DNA of 64,000 nt from Chitinispirillaceae bacterium (lineage in GTDB: Bacteria > Fibrobacterota > Chitinivibrionia > Chitinivibrionales > Chitinispirillaceae), in the NCBI GenBank assembly GCA_016929595.1, contig JAFGIN010000179.1, positions 1-64,000 on the forward strand, written 5' to 3'. Shown here one piece after another: positions 57,032-64,000 of the stretch. The notes below the pieces were generated by a model, which made no database searches, had not been told where the DNA came from, and saw only the letters and a list, made by a program, of their open reading frames with translations. A program made the translations under genes and the position numbers. Position 1 is the stretch's first letter. Each line of letters starts with the position of its first letter.

Positions 57032-58234
57032 TCATATCTCACTCTCATTCCTGATTCCCAGCTCCGACATTACATAACAAAAATGCGCTATAATTCCAGT
57101 TCTGATCGCTTCTTCATCAGGAATAAAGGATGAGCTGTGAAGTCCGCTGCCATTAAAAGTCCCGTTTTTCTGACGCACACCCAAATGAATAAACACCCCT
57201 TTTAGAATCTGCTGATAAAAAGCAAAATCTTCAGCATACATACTCGGATTATGCCGGATTATTGCAGTTCCCTCCCCCACTATCGATTCAAATACAGAAG
57301 CAAAGTGAGCAGCAATTGACGGATCATTATTTGTCGGGGGAAACGTTTTAAGGAAATTCACTTCTGCCTGAGTTCTGAATGACTGCGCGGTCGCAGATAC
57401 CATTTCTGTTATACGGTTCATTAGTTTTTCGAGCAGCTCGCGGGAGTGGCAGCGTATTGTTCCGTGTAATAGAGCCTGATCAGGAATGACATTGCGCTGA
57501 CTACCCGCCTTAAATTCCCCGATAGTCAAAGTCACCGGAACAAAAGGTGACACCTCGCGGCTGACCAGCGTCTGCAGTTGAATAACAAGAGTTGACGCAC
57601 AAACGATCGGGTCCACTGTTACCTCCGGTGTTGCACCATGCCCCCCTTTACCATTTACAACAACATCAAACGCCGTGATTCCGGCAAAATCAAGACCATC
57701 CTTAACACCAACAGTCCCGGTATCATGATCAGTATTGACATGAAGCCCAAAAATCGAATCCGCCTTCGGCAGATGTCCGCCTGATAGTAACGTATACGCA
57801 CCTCCCGGTTCAACCTCCTCAGATGGTTGAAAAAGAAGATGCACCGTTCCCTGCCACAGATGCTTCATCTGCAAAAGCAGTGACGCAGCACCCAACAGAA
57901 TTGAAGTATGCATATCATGGCCGCAGGCGTGCATAACCCCCCTGCTTGTGGAACAATACTCCAGACCACTCTTCTCCTCAATAGGAAGTGCGTCCATATC
58001 TGCCCTTAAAATGACACTCTTTCCTGCACCGTTTTTAACAGGTGTTATAACTGAAGTCTTCTCCAGATAATAAACCGGGTCCAATCCCAGATTCTTTAAC
58101 CGATTATATACCAGTTCCGCTGTTTTATACTCCTGACCACTCAGTTCCGGATTCTGATGAATATTCCGACGAATCCCCACTATTTCCGGATACATATTAT
58201 TAACAATGTCAACTATCTTTTTTTTATCTGTCAT
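57032..58234 (-). CDS. M20-family amidohydrolase/peptidase
   Basis: A 400-residue metalloenzyme of the hippurate/indole-acetyl-amino-acid hydrolase type. Conserved: NPELSGQEY near residue 28, LRADMDALPIEE, HACGHDMHTSILLGA, PSEEVEPGGA and MYAEDFAFY. No signal peptide, so cytoplasmic. Substrates of such enzymes are N-acyl amino acids; the specific one cannot be read here. Confidence 0.9.
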   Translation of the reverse strand: MTDKKKIVDIVNNMYPEIVGIRRNIHQNPELSGQEYKTAELVYNRLKNLGLDPVYYLEKTSVITPVKNGAGKSVILRADMDALPIEEKSGLEYCSTSRGVMHACGHDMHTSILLGAASLLLQMKHLWQGTVHLLFQPSEEVEPGGAYTLLSGGHLPKADSIFGLHVNTDHDTGTVGVKDGLDFAGITAFDVVVNGKGGHGATPEVTVDPIVCASTLVIQLQTLVSREVSPFVPVTLTIGEFKAGSQRNVIPDQALLHGTIRCHSRELLEKLMNRITEMVSATAQSFRTQAEVNFLKTFPPTNNDPSIAAHFASVFESIVGEGTAIIRHNPSMYAEDFAFYQQILKGVFIHLGVRQKNGTFNGSGLHSSSFIPDEEAIRTGIIAHFCYVMSELGIRNESEI

Positions 58235-58397
58235 TGTTCATTCTCTCTACATTCTATTATGTCTTATCAGCACATTTCTACTTATTGACAACTCGATTAC
58301 CACTGGTTATCATTTTGTTTTAAATTATCATTAACTCTTGTTTCTCACCAAATTATCTTTCATTGAGATATTTCTGATAAACCGGATTAAAAAGTGT

Positions 58398-58404
58398 TAT
58401 AATT
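58398..58404 (+). promoter_or_regulatory. Candidate -10 for the first small-paralogue gene
   Basis: A TTATAAT match lies about 80 bases before the start of the first paralogue. No good -35 is visible at the usual spacing, so this is a weak candidate. Confidence 0.25.
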
Positions 58405-58480
58405 ATAATGTAGTTCATGCGTAATCGGAATAAACATTAAAAACCTGACCTGCATTGATTGATATAACAGGGAGGTCTTT

Positions 58481-58705
58481 ATGGCAGATCTAATTTTGAA
58501 TGACCCGGAAAAGAGTAGCGAACTAGCATCAGAAAATGAACTGAATTACGAATTTGATCCCAACGACAGTGCGGCGGTAGAACGCATTCACGCGTTGCTG
58601 TCTCTTAGAAATAAACATCGCATTGAAAACAGCGAAAAATTGTTGGCAATTTTTTGTGATAAGACGATCGATCACAATAACGAACCTGAACAACCAACAA
58701 TCTAA
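58481..58705 (+). CDS. Small acidic protein, tandem paralogue 1
   Basis: A 74-residue protein, first of three tandem paralogues. Ribosome site GGGAGG. It shares with the next two the start MA-x-LILN/D-D/P-E, a central YEFDPND followed by AVERIHALLSLR, and a lysine/serine-rich stretch with a Cys (NSEKLLAIFCDKT). It lacks the C-terminal extension of the others. No signal peptide, membrane segment or known domain. The family is unknown to me. Confidence 0.75.
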   Translation: MADLILNDPEKSSELASENELNYEFDPNDSAAVERIHALLSLRNKHRIENSEKLLAIFCDKTIDHNNEPEQPTI

Positions 58706-58772
58706 CAAACTATCGTGCGTAAGTACACTAACAAATTTCTAGCACACTCTTAATAAAGTCTCAACATTCGTT

Positions 58773-58781
58773 TGGTATACT
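58773..58781 (+). promoter_or_regulatory. Extended -10 promoter, paralogue 2
   Basis: TGGTATACT (TG-n-TATACT) ends 29 bases before the ATG of the second paralogue. The third paralogue has TGGTATTCT at nearly the same distance. No clear -35 is needed by extended -10 promoters. Confidence 0.55.
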
Positions 58782-58810
58782 TAATATAGAACAATCAAAG
58801 GAGGTTCTAT

Positions 58811-59161
58811 ATGGCATTACTAATACTTAATGAAGACGAAGCATGTGCAGCAGGGAAAACTCCAGAAGCTGAAAAATTTTATGAATTCGATCCTAACGAT
58901 AGAACTGCTATCAATAGAATTCATACGATTCTGTCGCTTCGGAAAAAAAGCTCTGCTGAAAAAAGTGAAAAGGTTCTTGCAGAAGTATGCACAAAGAGCC
59001 TTGAACAGAGTTTTTCAAAAACTTCTCAAGTTCATGTCAGCAGCTGGTTTCAGACTATTTCCGGGTATATTCCGAAATTCAATACCATAAACGGAAATTA
59101 CCGTAAACCGAAAAAAATCTACTCTTCCGGCCATATCAATATTCGTTTCCCGAGTATCTGA
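58811..59161 (+). CDS. Small basic-tailed protein, tandem paralogue 2
   Basis: A 116-residue protein with the ribosome site AAAGGAGG. N-terminal half as in its neighbours: MALLILNEDE, YEFDPNDRTAINRIHTILSL, then KSEKVLAEVC. The C-terminal 50 residues are basic and aromatic (NTINGNYRKPKKIYSSGHIN) and have no counterpart in paralogue 1. Own promoter upstream. No known family recognised. Confidence 0.75.
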   Translation: MALLILNEDEACAAGKTPEAEKFYEFDPNDRTAINRIHTILSLRKKSSAEKSEKVLAEVCTKSLEQSFSKTSQVHVSSWFQTISGYIPKFNTINGNYRKPKKIYSSGHINIRFPSI

Positions 59162-59284
59162 TATCGGCCTTCTTTCTCCACTTTCCTCTATCTCTTCGCT
59201 CCTTTTAATTCTAACCTTACATTGTTCATTCAACATGTTTTAATACATTTCTAATTTCAAGCTAATAAGAACCGAACACCCATC

Positions 59285-59293
59285 TGGTATTCT
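59285..59293 (+). promoter_or_regulatory. Extended -10 promoter, paralogue 3
   Basis: TGGTATTCT (TG-n-TATTCT) ends 31 bases before the ATG at 59325, matching the arrangement before paralogue 2. Confidence 0.55.
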
Positions 59294-59324
59294 TTGTAAC
59301 AGGATGTAATTGAAGGAGGTTCTT

Positions 59325-59687
59325 ATGGCATACCTTATTTTAGATGATGATGAATCATATTCGGGCAAAAAAAATGACTGGGAAAATTTCTTTGAGTTTG
59401 ACTCAAATGACACTAGTGCTGTTCGTAGAATCCATCGGATTCTATCGTTGCGTAAGAGATCTGTTTTTGCTGACAGTGTGAATAATCTTTCTGACATATG
59501 CGAATCAACGATGGAAAATAGTAATAATGACAAAAAAAACACTACCATGTCCGGATTATTTGAACGCACAGTAAAATATTTCTCTAATGTCAGAAATTCC
59601 GCAAAAACAAGGAGAAATTACCCGAAGAAACAGAATTTGAATCAATGCCACTTCTGTAAAGTAAAGTTCCATACCTTTAAAGCATGA
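59325..59687 (+). CDS. Small protein with Cys-rich tail, tandem paralogue 3
   Basis: A 120-residue protein starting at ATG 59325, five bases after AAGGAGG; a longer frame from 59310 would run through that site. Shared core: MAYLILDDDE, FFEFDSNDTSAVRRIHRILS, LRKRS. The tail is basic (RTRRNYPKK-like stretch, here KTRRNYPKKQ) and ends with one CxxC pair (NQCHFCKVKFH). No known family recognised. Confidence 0.75.
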   Translation: MAYLILDDDESYSGKKNDWENFFEFDSNDTSAVRRIHRILSLRKRSVFADSVNNLSDICESTMENSNNDKKNTTMSGLFERTVKYFSNVRNSAKTRRNYPKKQNLNQCHFCKVKFHTFKA

Positions 59688-60260
59688 ACCCTTGTTACCT
59701 TAGCTATACTGGAGGAATGATGAGCTGTTATTAACTGTCTCATATTACCTGCTTTCGGCGAGCAACTCGTATGTGACATGACACTATCGGACTGCGAATC
59801 CGTCAACGCACTGATTTTCATTTCGGAGCCGGGATCGCAATCGGTATCGACATCAAAAAGCATAGCAATTGCAAATCGATCCCGATTCCAATACCGACAG
59901 CGACCCCGATAATTACTATCGAAAAATATGCGGATATTACAAGTCTTTAGCTTTTGTTAAATTAACTGGCTTTTTTACTTGCAGGAATCAGCAATTATAT
60001 GAATCCCTTCATCATACGCTTTTTTGAGAACTTCATCAACGCTGATAGATCCTACCCGTATGCCATATCTGAATAAACAAAAAAAGGTGATGATAAAATC
60101 CTGGGGAAGCGAAGCCGTCCATGCTGTGTTTTAGAAAAATATGACTGCAATTTTGAAACGAAATCACGATCTGCAGTTTTATCGACGGAAGTAATTATTT
60201 TGTATTATGTAAAACAATTGAAAGAACGACACTTTTTATGCACTCTTATATGTTGGTGGT
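59688..60260. other. Gene-poor stretch with hairpin repeat and decayed frame
   Basis: About 570 bases. Contains an imperfect inverted repeat built on GATCG/ATCGG units: 59830-59854 against 59884-59908, about 30 bases apart. Also contains a decayed minus-strand reading frame (see the pseudogene entry). No intact gene is supported. Confidence 0.5.
59966..60204 (-). pseudogene. Possible decayed gene fragment
   Basis: On the minus strand one frame reads ITSVDKTADRDFVSKLQSYF before losing sense, and a second frame, shifted, reads GIRVGSISVDEVLKKAYDEG and ends at a TAA near 59966. The two halves look protein-like but are broken by a shift and have no start with a ribosome site. The parent family is not recognised. 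Could also be chance; confidence is low. Confidence 0.35.
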
Positions 60261-60452
60261 TCACTTCTGTGTAAACTTTTTCCACATGAATTTGATACCC
60301 ATATGGATAGTCAAAGGGATAGCAAAGACCAGATTGAATAACAACTCTTTTGCCAGATCATACTTTCCCTCTTTACCTTTGTTTCCGGTGGCGGAGATAT
60401 TCTTGTCACTACTACTTTTGTCGCTGCCGCTATCACACCGTTTCGCATCCAC
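60261..60452 (-). CDS. Small single-helix membrane protein
   Basis: A 63-residue protein with a Ser/Asp/Lys-rich start (MDAKRCDSGSDKSSSDKN) and one hydrophobic helix near residues 37-52 (ELLFNLVFAIPLTIHMGI). The GTG start has AAGGAG eight bases upstream. It follows the small lipoprotein gene by 35 bases on the same strand. No family recognised; the overlapping plus-strand frame has no ribosome site. Confidence 0.55.
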   Translation of the reverse strand: MDAKRCDSGSDKSSSDKNISATGNKGKEGKYDLAKELLFNLVFAIPLTIHMGIKFMWKKFTQK

Positions 60453-60487
60453 TTGAATATCTCCTTTCGATAAGTTAACGAATACAC

Positions 60488-60883
60488 CTATCCATCTTCA
60501 CGCTCAAGTATCCGGATATATCTGGCCATTAACGTATCCGAAACCGATTGCAACTGCCAGTATGCTTTATAGGTAATTGTCTTCCCACTCATAACATTGA
60601 CTAATTTCTCATCGATTTTCCATTCCCCAGGCATATTGATGAATGTCCTGCTGCTGTCTTCTGCGCTGCACAGGAACAGCTCACGATTTGACACCCTTAC
60701 AAAAGATCCCGAATTGTTTCGTATCTGGACAGAACCGATAACCTTACCCTCAGATTTATGGTATGTTAAATTGAATATGGTAATGGTCACCCCTTCAAAT
60801 GGGGACAGTTCAATAGGATCGTATTTTGAACAGACCACCAGGGCAATTATCGCAACCACCAGAATCTGTTTCCACATAGTCAT
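60488..60883 (-). CDS. Small lipoprotein, unknown function
   Basis: A 131-residue protein. The N-terminal helix (MWKQILVVAIIALVVC) ends in a lipobox-like LVVC, followed by SKYDPIELSPFEG. The mature part is beta-rich (VTITIFNLTYHK, VIGSVQIRNNSGSFVRVSN), suggesting a small beta-sandwich. It diverges from cysK. No family recognised. Confidence 0.65.
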   Translation of the reverse strand: MTMWKQILVVAIIALVVCSKYDPIELSPFEGVTITIFNLTYHKSEGKVIGSVQIRNNSGSFVRVSNRELFLCSAEDSSRTFINMPGEWKIDEKLVNVMSGKTITYKAYWQLQSVSDTLMARYIRILEREDG

Positions 60884-61114
60884 AACACCTGAAATTTTTA
60901 CAAAAAATACCCACTACACGGGCACTCTTTTAAGATGGTAATCTTTTGAAGTAGAATCAAGAGCTTTTCTCAATAATTTCATGATAAACCGATCATTTAT
61001 CACATTCTTTATCAATTTTGTGATAATTATATTGCGCATTTTCCATTTTATTGCTTATATTATAATAGATTATAGATTACTGATTGCCAGAAATTTTAAA
61101 GTAGCAGGTAAATA

Positions 61115-62041
61115 ATGAATATAGCAAATACTATCGTTGATCTTATAGGAAACACCCCTCTTGTCAGAATCAATCGACTTAATACCGGGTATGCTCAAAT
61201 TTTCGCTAAACTCGAATTTTTCAACCCCTTATCCAGCGTTAAGGACCGCATAGGTGCTGCATTGATCGAAGATGCTGAAAAAAAAGGAAAACTTACCAGA
61301 GACAGCGTCATCATTGAACCAACCAGTGGCAATACCGGCATTGCACTTGCATTTGTGGCCGCTGTCAAAGGGTATCGCTTAATATTAACGATGCCTGAAA
61401 CGATGAGCCTTGAAAGACGCAAACTCCTTAAAGCGTTTGGGGCTGAGTTAGTACTCACTGAAGGATCTAAAGGAATGAAAGGTGCTATTGAGAAAGCCGA
61501 AGAGCTGGCTGCTGAGATACCCCATTCTTTTATTCCGCAGCAGTTTGACAACCCTGCAAACCCCCGGATCCATCGTGTTACCACCGCTGAAGAGATCCTT
61601 AGGGATACTGATGGAAAGGTCGATATTTTCATCGCCGGAGTTGGAACCGGCGGCACATTAACTGGTACGGGTGAAGTTTTAAAAAGCAAAATTAACAATG
61701 TAAAAATTATTGCCGTAGAACCTGATAAATCACCCGTGATTTCCGGTGGCATGCCGGGCCCGCACAAACTTCAGGGCATTGGTGCAGGATTTATTCCCGG
61801 AAACCTCAACATATCAATCATTGATGAAGTTATTACCGTTAAGGAGGAGGATGCAGGAAATACAGCTCGTGAAGCGGCCCGCCGCGAGGGTTTACTTATT
61901 GGGATTTCTTCAGGGGCTGCACTCTGGAGCGCCATAAAGGTGTCTTCACGTAAAGAGAACGAGGGTAAAAACATCGTAGTGATCCTGCCAAGCTGTGGAG
62001 AACGCTATTTAAGCACCTGGCTTTTTGATGATCTGAGCTGA
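61115..62041 (+). CDS. cysK: Cysteine synthase A (O-acetylserine sulfhydrylase)
   Basis: A 308-residue PLP enzyme making cysteine from O-acetylserine and sulfide. The PLP lysine lies in [12 protein letters not shown], the substrate loop is [13 protein letters not shown], and the phosphate-binding loop [13 protein letters not shown]. Normal length. It heads a plus-strand sulfur cluster with the sulfhydrylase and larE. Confidence 0.96.
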   Translation: MNIANTIVDLIGNTPLVRINRLNTGYAQIFAKLEFFNPLSSVKDRIGAALIEDAEKKGKLTRDSVIIEPTSGNTGIALAFVAAVKGYRLILTMPETMSLERRKLLKAFGAELVLTEGSKGMKGAIEKAEELAAEIPHSFIPQQFDNPANPRIHRVTTAEEILRDTDGKVDIFIAGVGTGGTLTGTGEVLKSKINNVKIIAVEPDKSPVISGGMPGPHKLQGIGAGFIPGNLNISIIDEVITVKEEDAGNTAREAARREGLLIGISSGAALWSAIKVSSRKENEGKNIVVILPSCGERYLSTWLFDDLS

Positions 62042-62128
62042 ACCTGTATATCAGTGCTACCCTGCTTAATTAACATAAAATATGTATAAGCTTATTAAAT
62101 ATACACCAAACCGAAAGAGTTTTACACT

Positions 62129-63418
62129 ATGAATGAAAAGCAGTATCGATTTGAAACACTGGCACTTCACGCAGGGCAACCTGTTGACGAAACATTATCA
62201 CGCGGTGTACCTGTATACAGGACAAGTTCGTACCTTTTCAAGAGTACCGAACATGCGGCCAACCTTTTCGCCCTTAAAGAACCTGGTAATATATATAGCA
62301 GATTAAACAATCCCACAACAGATATTCTTGAACAAAGAGTCACAGAACTTGAAGGAGGAGCGGCATCAGTTGCAGTTTCTTCGGGAACATCAGCAATATT
62401 CAATACAATAATTACTCTGGCGCAGGGCGGTGATGAGATTGTTTCGGCAAACAACCTCTATGGTGGAACGTATACACAATTTGATGCGATTCTCCCTAAG
62501 TTCGGCATCAAAGTTTCATTCGTCGACCCGTCAGACCCCCGGAATTTTGAAGTTGCCATTACCGAAAAAACAAAAGCTCTTTATATCGAAACTATTGGCA
62601 ACCCGGTTCTTGATTTTACCGATGTAAAAGCGGTTGCAGATATAGCGCACGCACATGGAATTCCGCTTATTGCAGATGCAACATTTACAACTCCATACCT
62701 TCTCAAAACAATCGAACTGGGAGCAGACATTGTTGTGCAATCGCTGACTAAATGGATAGCCGGCCACGGGGCAGCAATAGGAGGGATTGTCACCGATTCC
62801 GGTCGATTTAACTGGAAAAGCGGAAAACACCCACTGTTTACAGAACCGGACGAAAACTATCATGGATTGCGATGGGCGCTGGACCTTCCACAACAACTTG
62901 CTCCAATCGCTTTTGCCTTACGATTCCGTACTGTTCCGTTACGTAATCTTGGCGCATGCATCTCTCCGGATAATTCCTGGATTATTCTTCAGGGCGTTGA
63001 GACATTGCCATTACGCATGATAAAGCATTCCGAAAATGCGATGAGAGTTGCACAATTTCTTAAAAACCACCCTAAAATTTCCTGGGTCCGTTACCCTGGT
63101 CTTCCGGACGACCCATCATACAAGACCGCATCAAAATATCTGAAAAATGGTTTTGGCGGAATGGTTGTCATGGGCGTTAAAGGTGGATATGATGCAGCTG
63201 TAAAGATTATCGATTCAATAAAGCTGTTCTCTCACCTTGCCAATGTAGGTGATGCAAAGAGCCTGATTTTGCACCCTGCCAGCACCTCACACAGCCAGCT
63301 CAGCGAGCAGCAGCAGCGCAATGGGGGATTGACTAGCGATTTAATCAGACTCTCTATCGGACTTGAGCATCACGACGATCTTATCGAAGCACTTGATGAG
63401 GCGCTTTCCAGGGCGTAA
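62129..63418 (+). CDS. metY: O-acetylhomoserine sulfhydrylase-like PLP enzyme
   Basis: A 429-residue Cys/Met-metabolism PLP protein. The PLP lysine is in VQSLTKWIAGHGAAIGG, with SSGTSAIFNTI and NPVLDFTDVKA typical of this class. The length above 420 with the extra segment near residues 225-260 fits the O-acetylhomoserine aminocarboxypropyltransferase group better than cystathionine gamma-synthases. It makes homocysteine from sulfide. Confidence 0.88.
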   Translation: MNEKQYRFETLALHAGQPVDETLSRGVPVYRTSSYLFKSTEHAANLFALKEPGNIYSRLNNPTTDILEQRVTELEGGAASVAVSSGTSAIFNTIITLAQGGDEIVSANNLYGGTYTQFDAILPKFGIKVSFVDPSDPRNFEVAITEKTKALYIETIGNPVLDFTDVKAVADIAHAHGIPLIADATFTTPYLLKTIELGADIVVQSLTKWIAGHGAAIGGIVTDSGRFNWKSGKHPLFTEPDENYHGLRWALDLPQQLAPIAFALRFRTVPLRNLGACISPDNSWIILQGVETLPLRMIKHSENAMRVAQFLKNHPKISWVRYPGLPDDPSYKTASKYLKNGFGGMVVMGVKGGYDAAVKIIDSIKLFSHLANVGDAKSLILHPASTSHSQLSEQQQRNGGLTSDLIRLSIGLEHHDDLIEALDEALSRA

Positions 63419-63452
63419 TTTCATATCAATACAACAAAAGGTGATAAAGAAT

Positions 63453-64000
63453 ATGAACGAGACCCTTCAGAAAAAGACGGAGCAGCTTGAAACGATCATC
63501 GGACAATACCAATCTGCACTTGTTGCCTTTTCCGGTGGTGTAGACAGCTCGCTCCTTGCATTTATCTGTAAACGAGTCCTGGGCAGCAGGGCAATTCTGG
63601 CAACTGCCACATCATCCACCTATCCGCAGCGTGAACTCGATGAAGCACGATCAATTGGTGAATCTCTGGGTCTGAAGCATCTTTTTATCGTTTCTGAAGA
63701 AATTGATTTGCCAGAATTTTTTCATAACCCGCATGACCGGTGCTATCACTGTAAAAAAGAACTGTTCTCGAAACTTCAGGACCTCGCAACCGGCCATGGA
63801 TGCGAGATTGTTTTTGATGGAAACAACAGTGACGATATCAGCGATTACCGGCCGGGGCGCAAAGCGCTCAGGGAACTCGGTATCATTTCACCACTGGAAC
63901 TAGCCGGTATGACAAAAAACGATATACGGGAACTATCTCGTAATTTTAATCTCACGACAACGGACAAACCTGCAATGGCCTGCCTTTCATCCCGTATACC
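63453..64000 (+). CDS. larE: ATP-dependent sacrificial sulfur transferase LarE (5' part)
   Basis: About 182 codons up to the window end; the gene continues. The PP-loop ALVAFSGGVDSSLLAF, NPHDRCYHCKKELF, DGNNSDDISDYRPG, SPLELAGMTKNDIR and KPAMACLSSRI match LarE, which gives its cysteine sulfur to the nickel-pincer cofactor of lactate racemase. The Cys in ACLSSR aligns with the sacrificial one by memory. AAAGGTG precedes the ATG at 63453. No larB or larC is in the window. Confidence 0.9.
   Translation, partial: MNETLQKKTEQLETIIGQYQSALVAFSGGVDSSLLAFICKRVLGSRAILATATSSTYPQRELDEARSIGESLGLKHLFIVSEEIDLPEFFHNPHDRCYHCKKELFSKLQDLATGHGCEIVFDGNNSDDISDYRPGRKALRELGIISPLELAGMTKNDIRELSRNFNLTTTDKPAMACLSSRI

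Noticed and set aside
58235-59687. Possible CRISPR array or satellite repeats around the tandem small genes
   Set aside because: The repetition is at protein level among diverged genes; no short identical repeats with regular spacers are present.
60238-60456. A plus-strand 72-codon frame opposite the small membrane protein
   Set aside because: The minus-strand frame has a well-placed AAGGAG site, while the plus-strand one has none.
1-64000. Insertion sequences, integrases or prophage genes
   Set aside because: No transposase, integrase or phage structural gene could be recognised anywhere in the window.

Overview
The window looks like a chromosomal segment of a free-living bacterium of the Fibrobacterota/Chitinispirillia type, or a close relative in the FCB superphylum. 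The main pointers are a full-length SprA (type IX secretion outer-membrane translocon) gene, a nearby protein with a formylglycine-generating-enzyme (FGE) fold as in the Gld proteins of that system, a divergent IMP dehydrogenase, many lipoproteins, and a TonB-dependent receptor. The placement is inferred from gene content read by eye; no database search was made. Nearly everything from 46 to 58234 lies on the minus strand, with small plus-strand islands.

Layout. 46-7847: surface-polysaccharide locus (pyruvyl transferase, F420-hydrogenase-beta-like Fe-S protein, Wzx-type flippase, WecB, ABC exporter pair, YdcF-like protein). Its left part is strikingly AT-rich. 7907-8485: lone plus-strand caspase-like-fold protein. 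8660-19117: probable operon of a transmembrane Ser/Thr kinase, a small beta-helix-like membrane protein and two giant paralogous lipoproteins. 19427-23955 (+): IMP dehydrogenase, HtrA/DegP protease, a lipoprotein. 24043-26640: TonB-dependent receptor carrying its own TonB C-terminal-like domain. 27224-29480: rpmA, rplU, RNase G. 29488-37001: SprA and the FGE-fold membrane protein. 37057-45937: folP, ftsH, tilS, tRNA-Met(CAU), a glycosyltransferase, an RlmD-type methyltransferase, an S41 peptidase lipoprotein, rpe. 46078-54064: yceD-rpmF-plsX-fabH-fabD-fabG-acpP-fabF-rnc-acyl-CoA dehydrogenase, with a strong hairpin terminator between acpP and fabF. 54336-58234: coiled-coil membrane protein, CBS-domain DUF21 protein, ssb, M20 amidohydrolase. 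58481-59687 (+): three tandem paralogous small proteins of a family I do not recognise. 59688-60883: gene-poor stretch with a decayed reading frame, then a small membrane protein and a small lipoprotein. 61115-end (+): cysK, an O-acetylhomoserine sulfhydrylase-like gene and the 5' part of larE.

How they fit together. Housekeeping blocks (ribosomal proteins, fatty-acid synthesis, RNA modification, sulfur assimilation) are interleaved with cell-envelope blocks (polysaccharide export, T9SS translocon, giant lipoproteins with a membrane kinase, TonB receptor). The least explained parts are the three-gene small-protein family, the kinase/giant-lipoprotein operon, the solitary caspase-like protein and the TonB-domain/receptor fusion.
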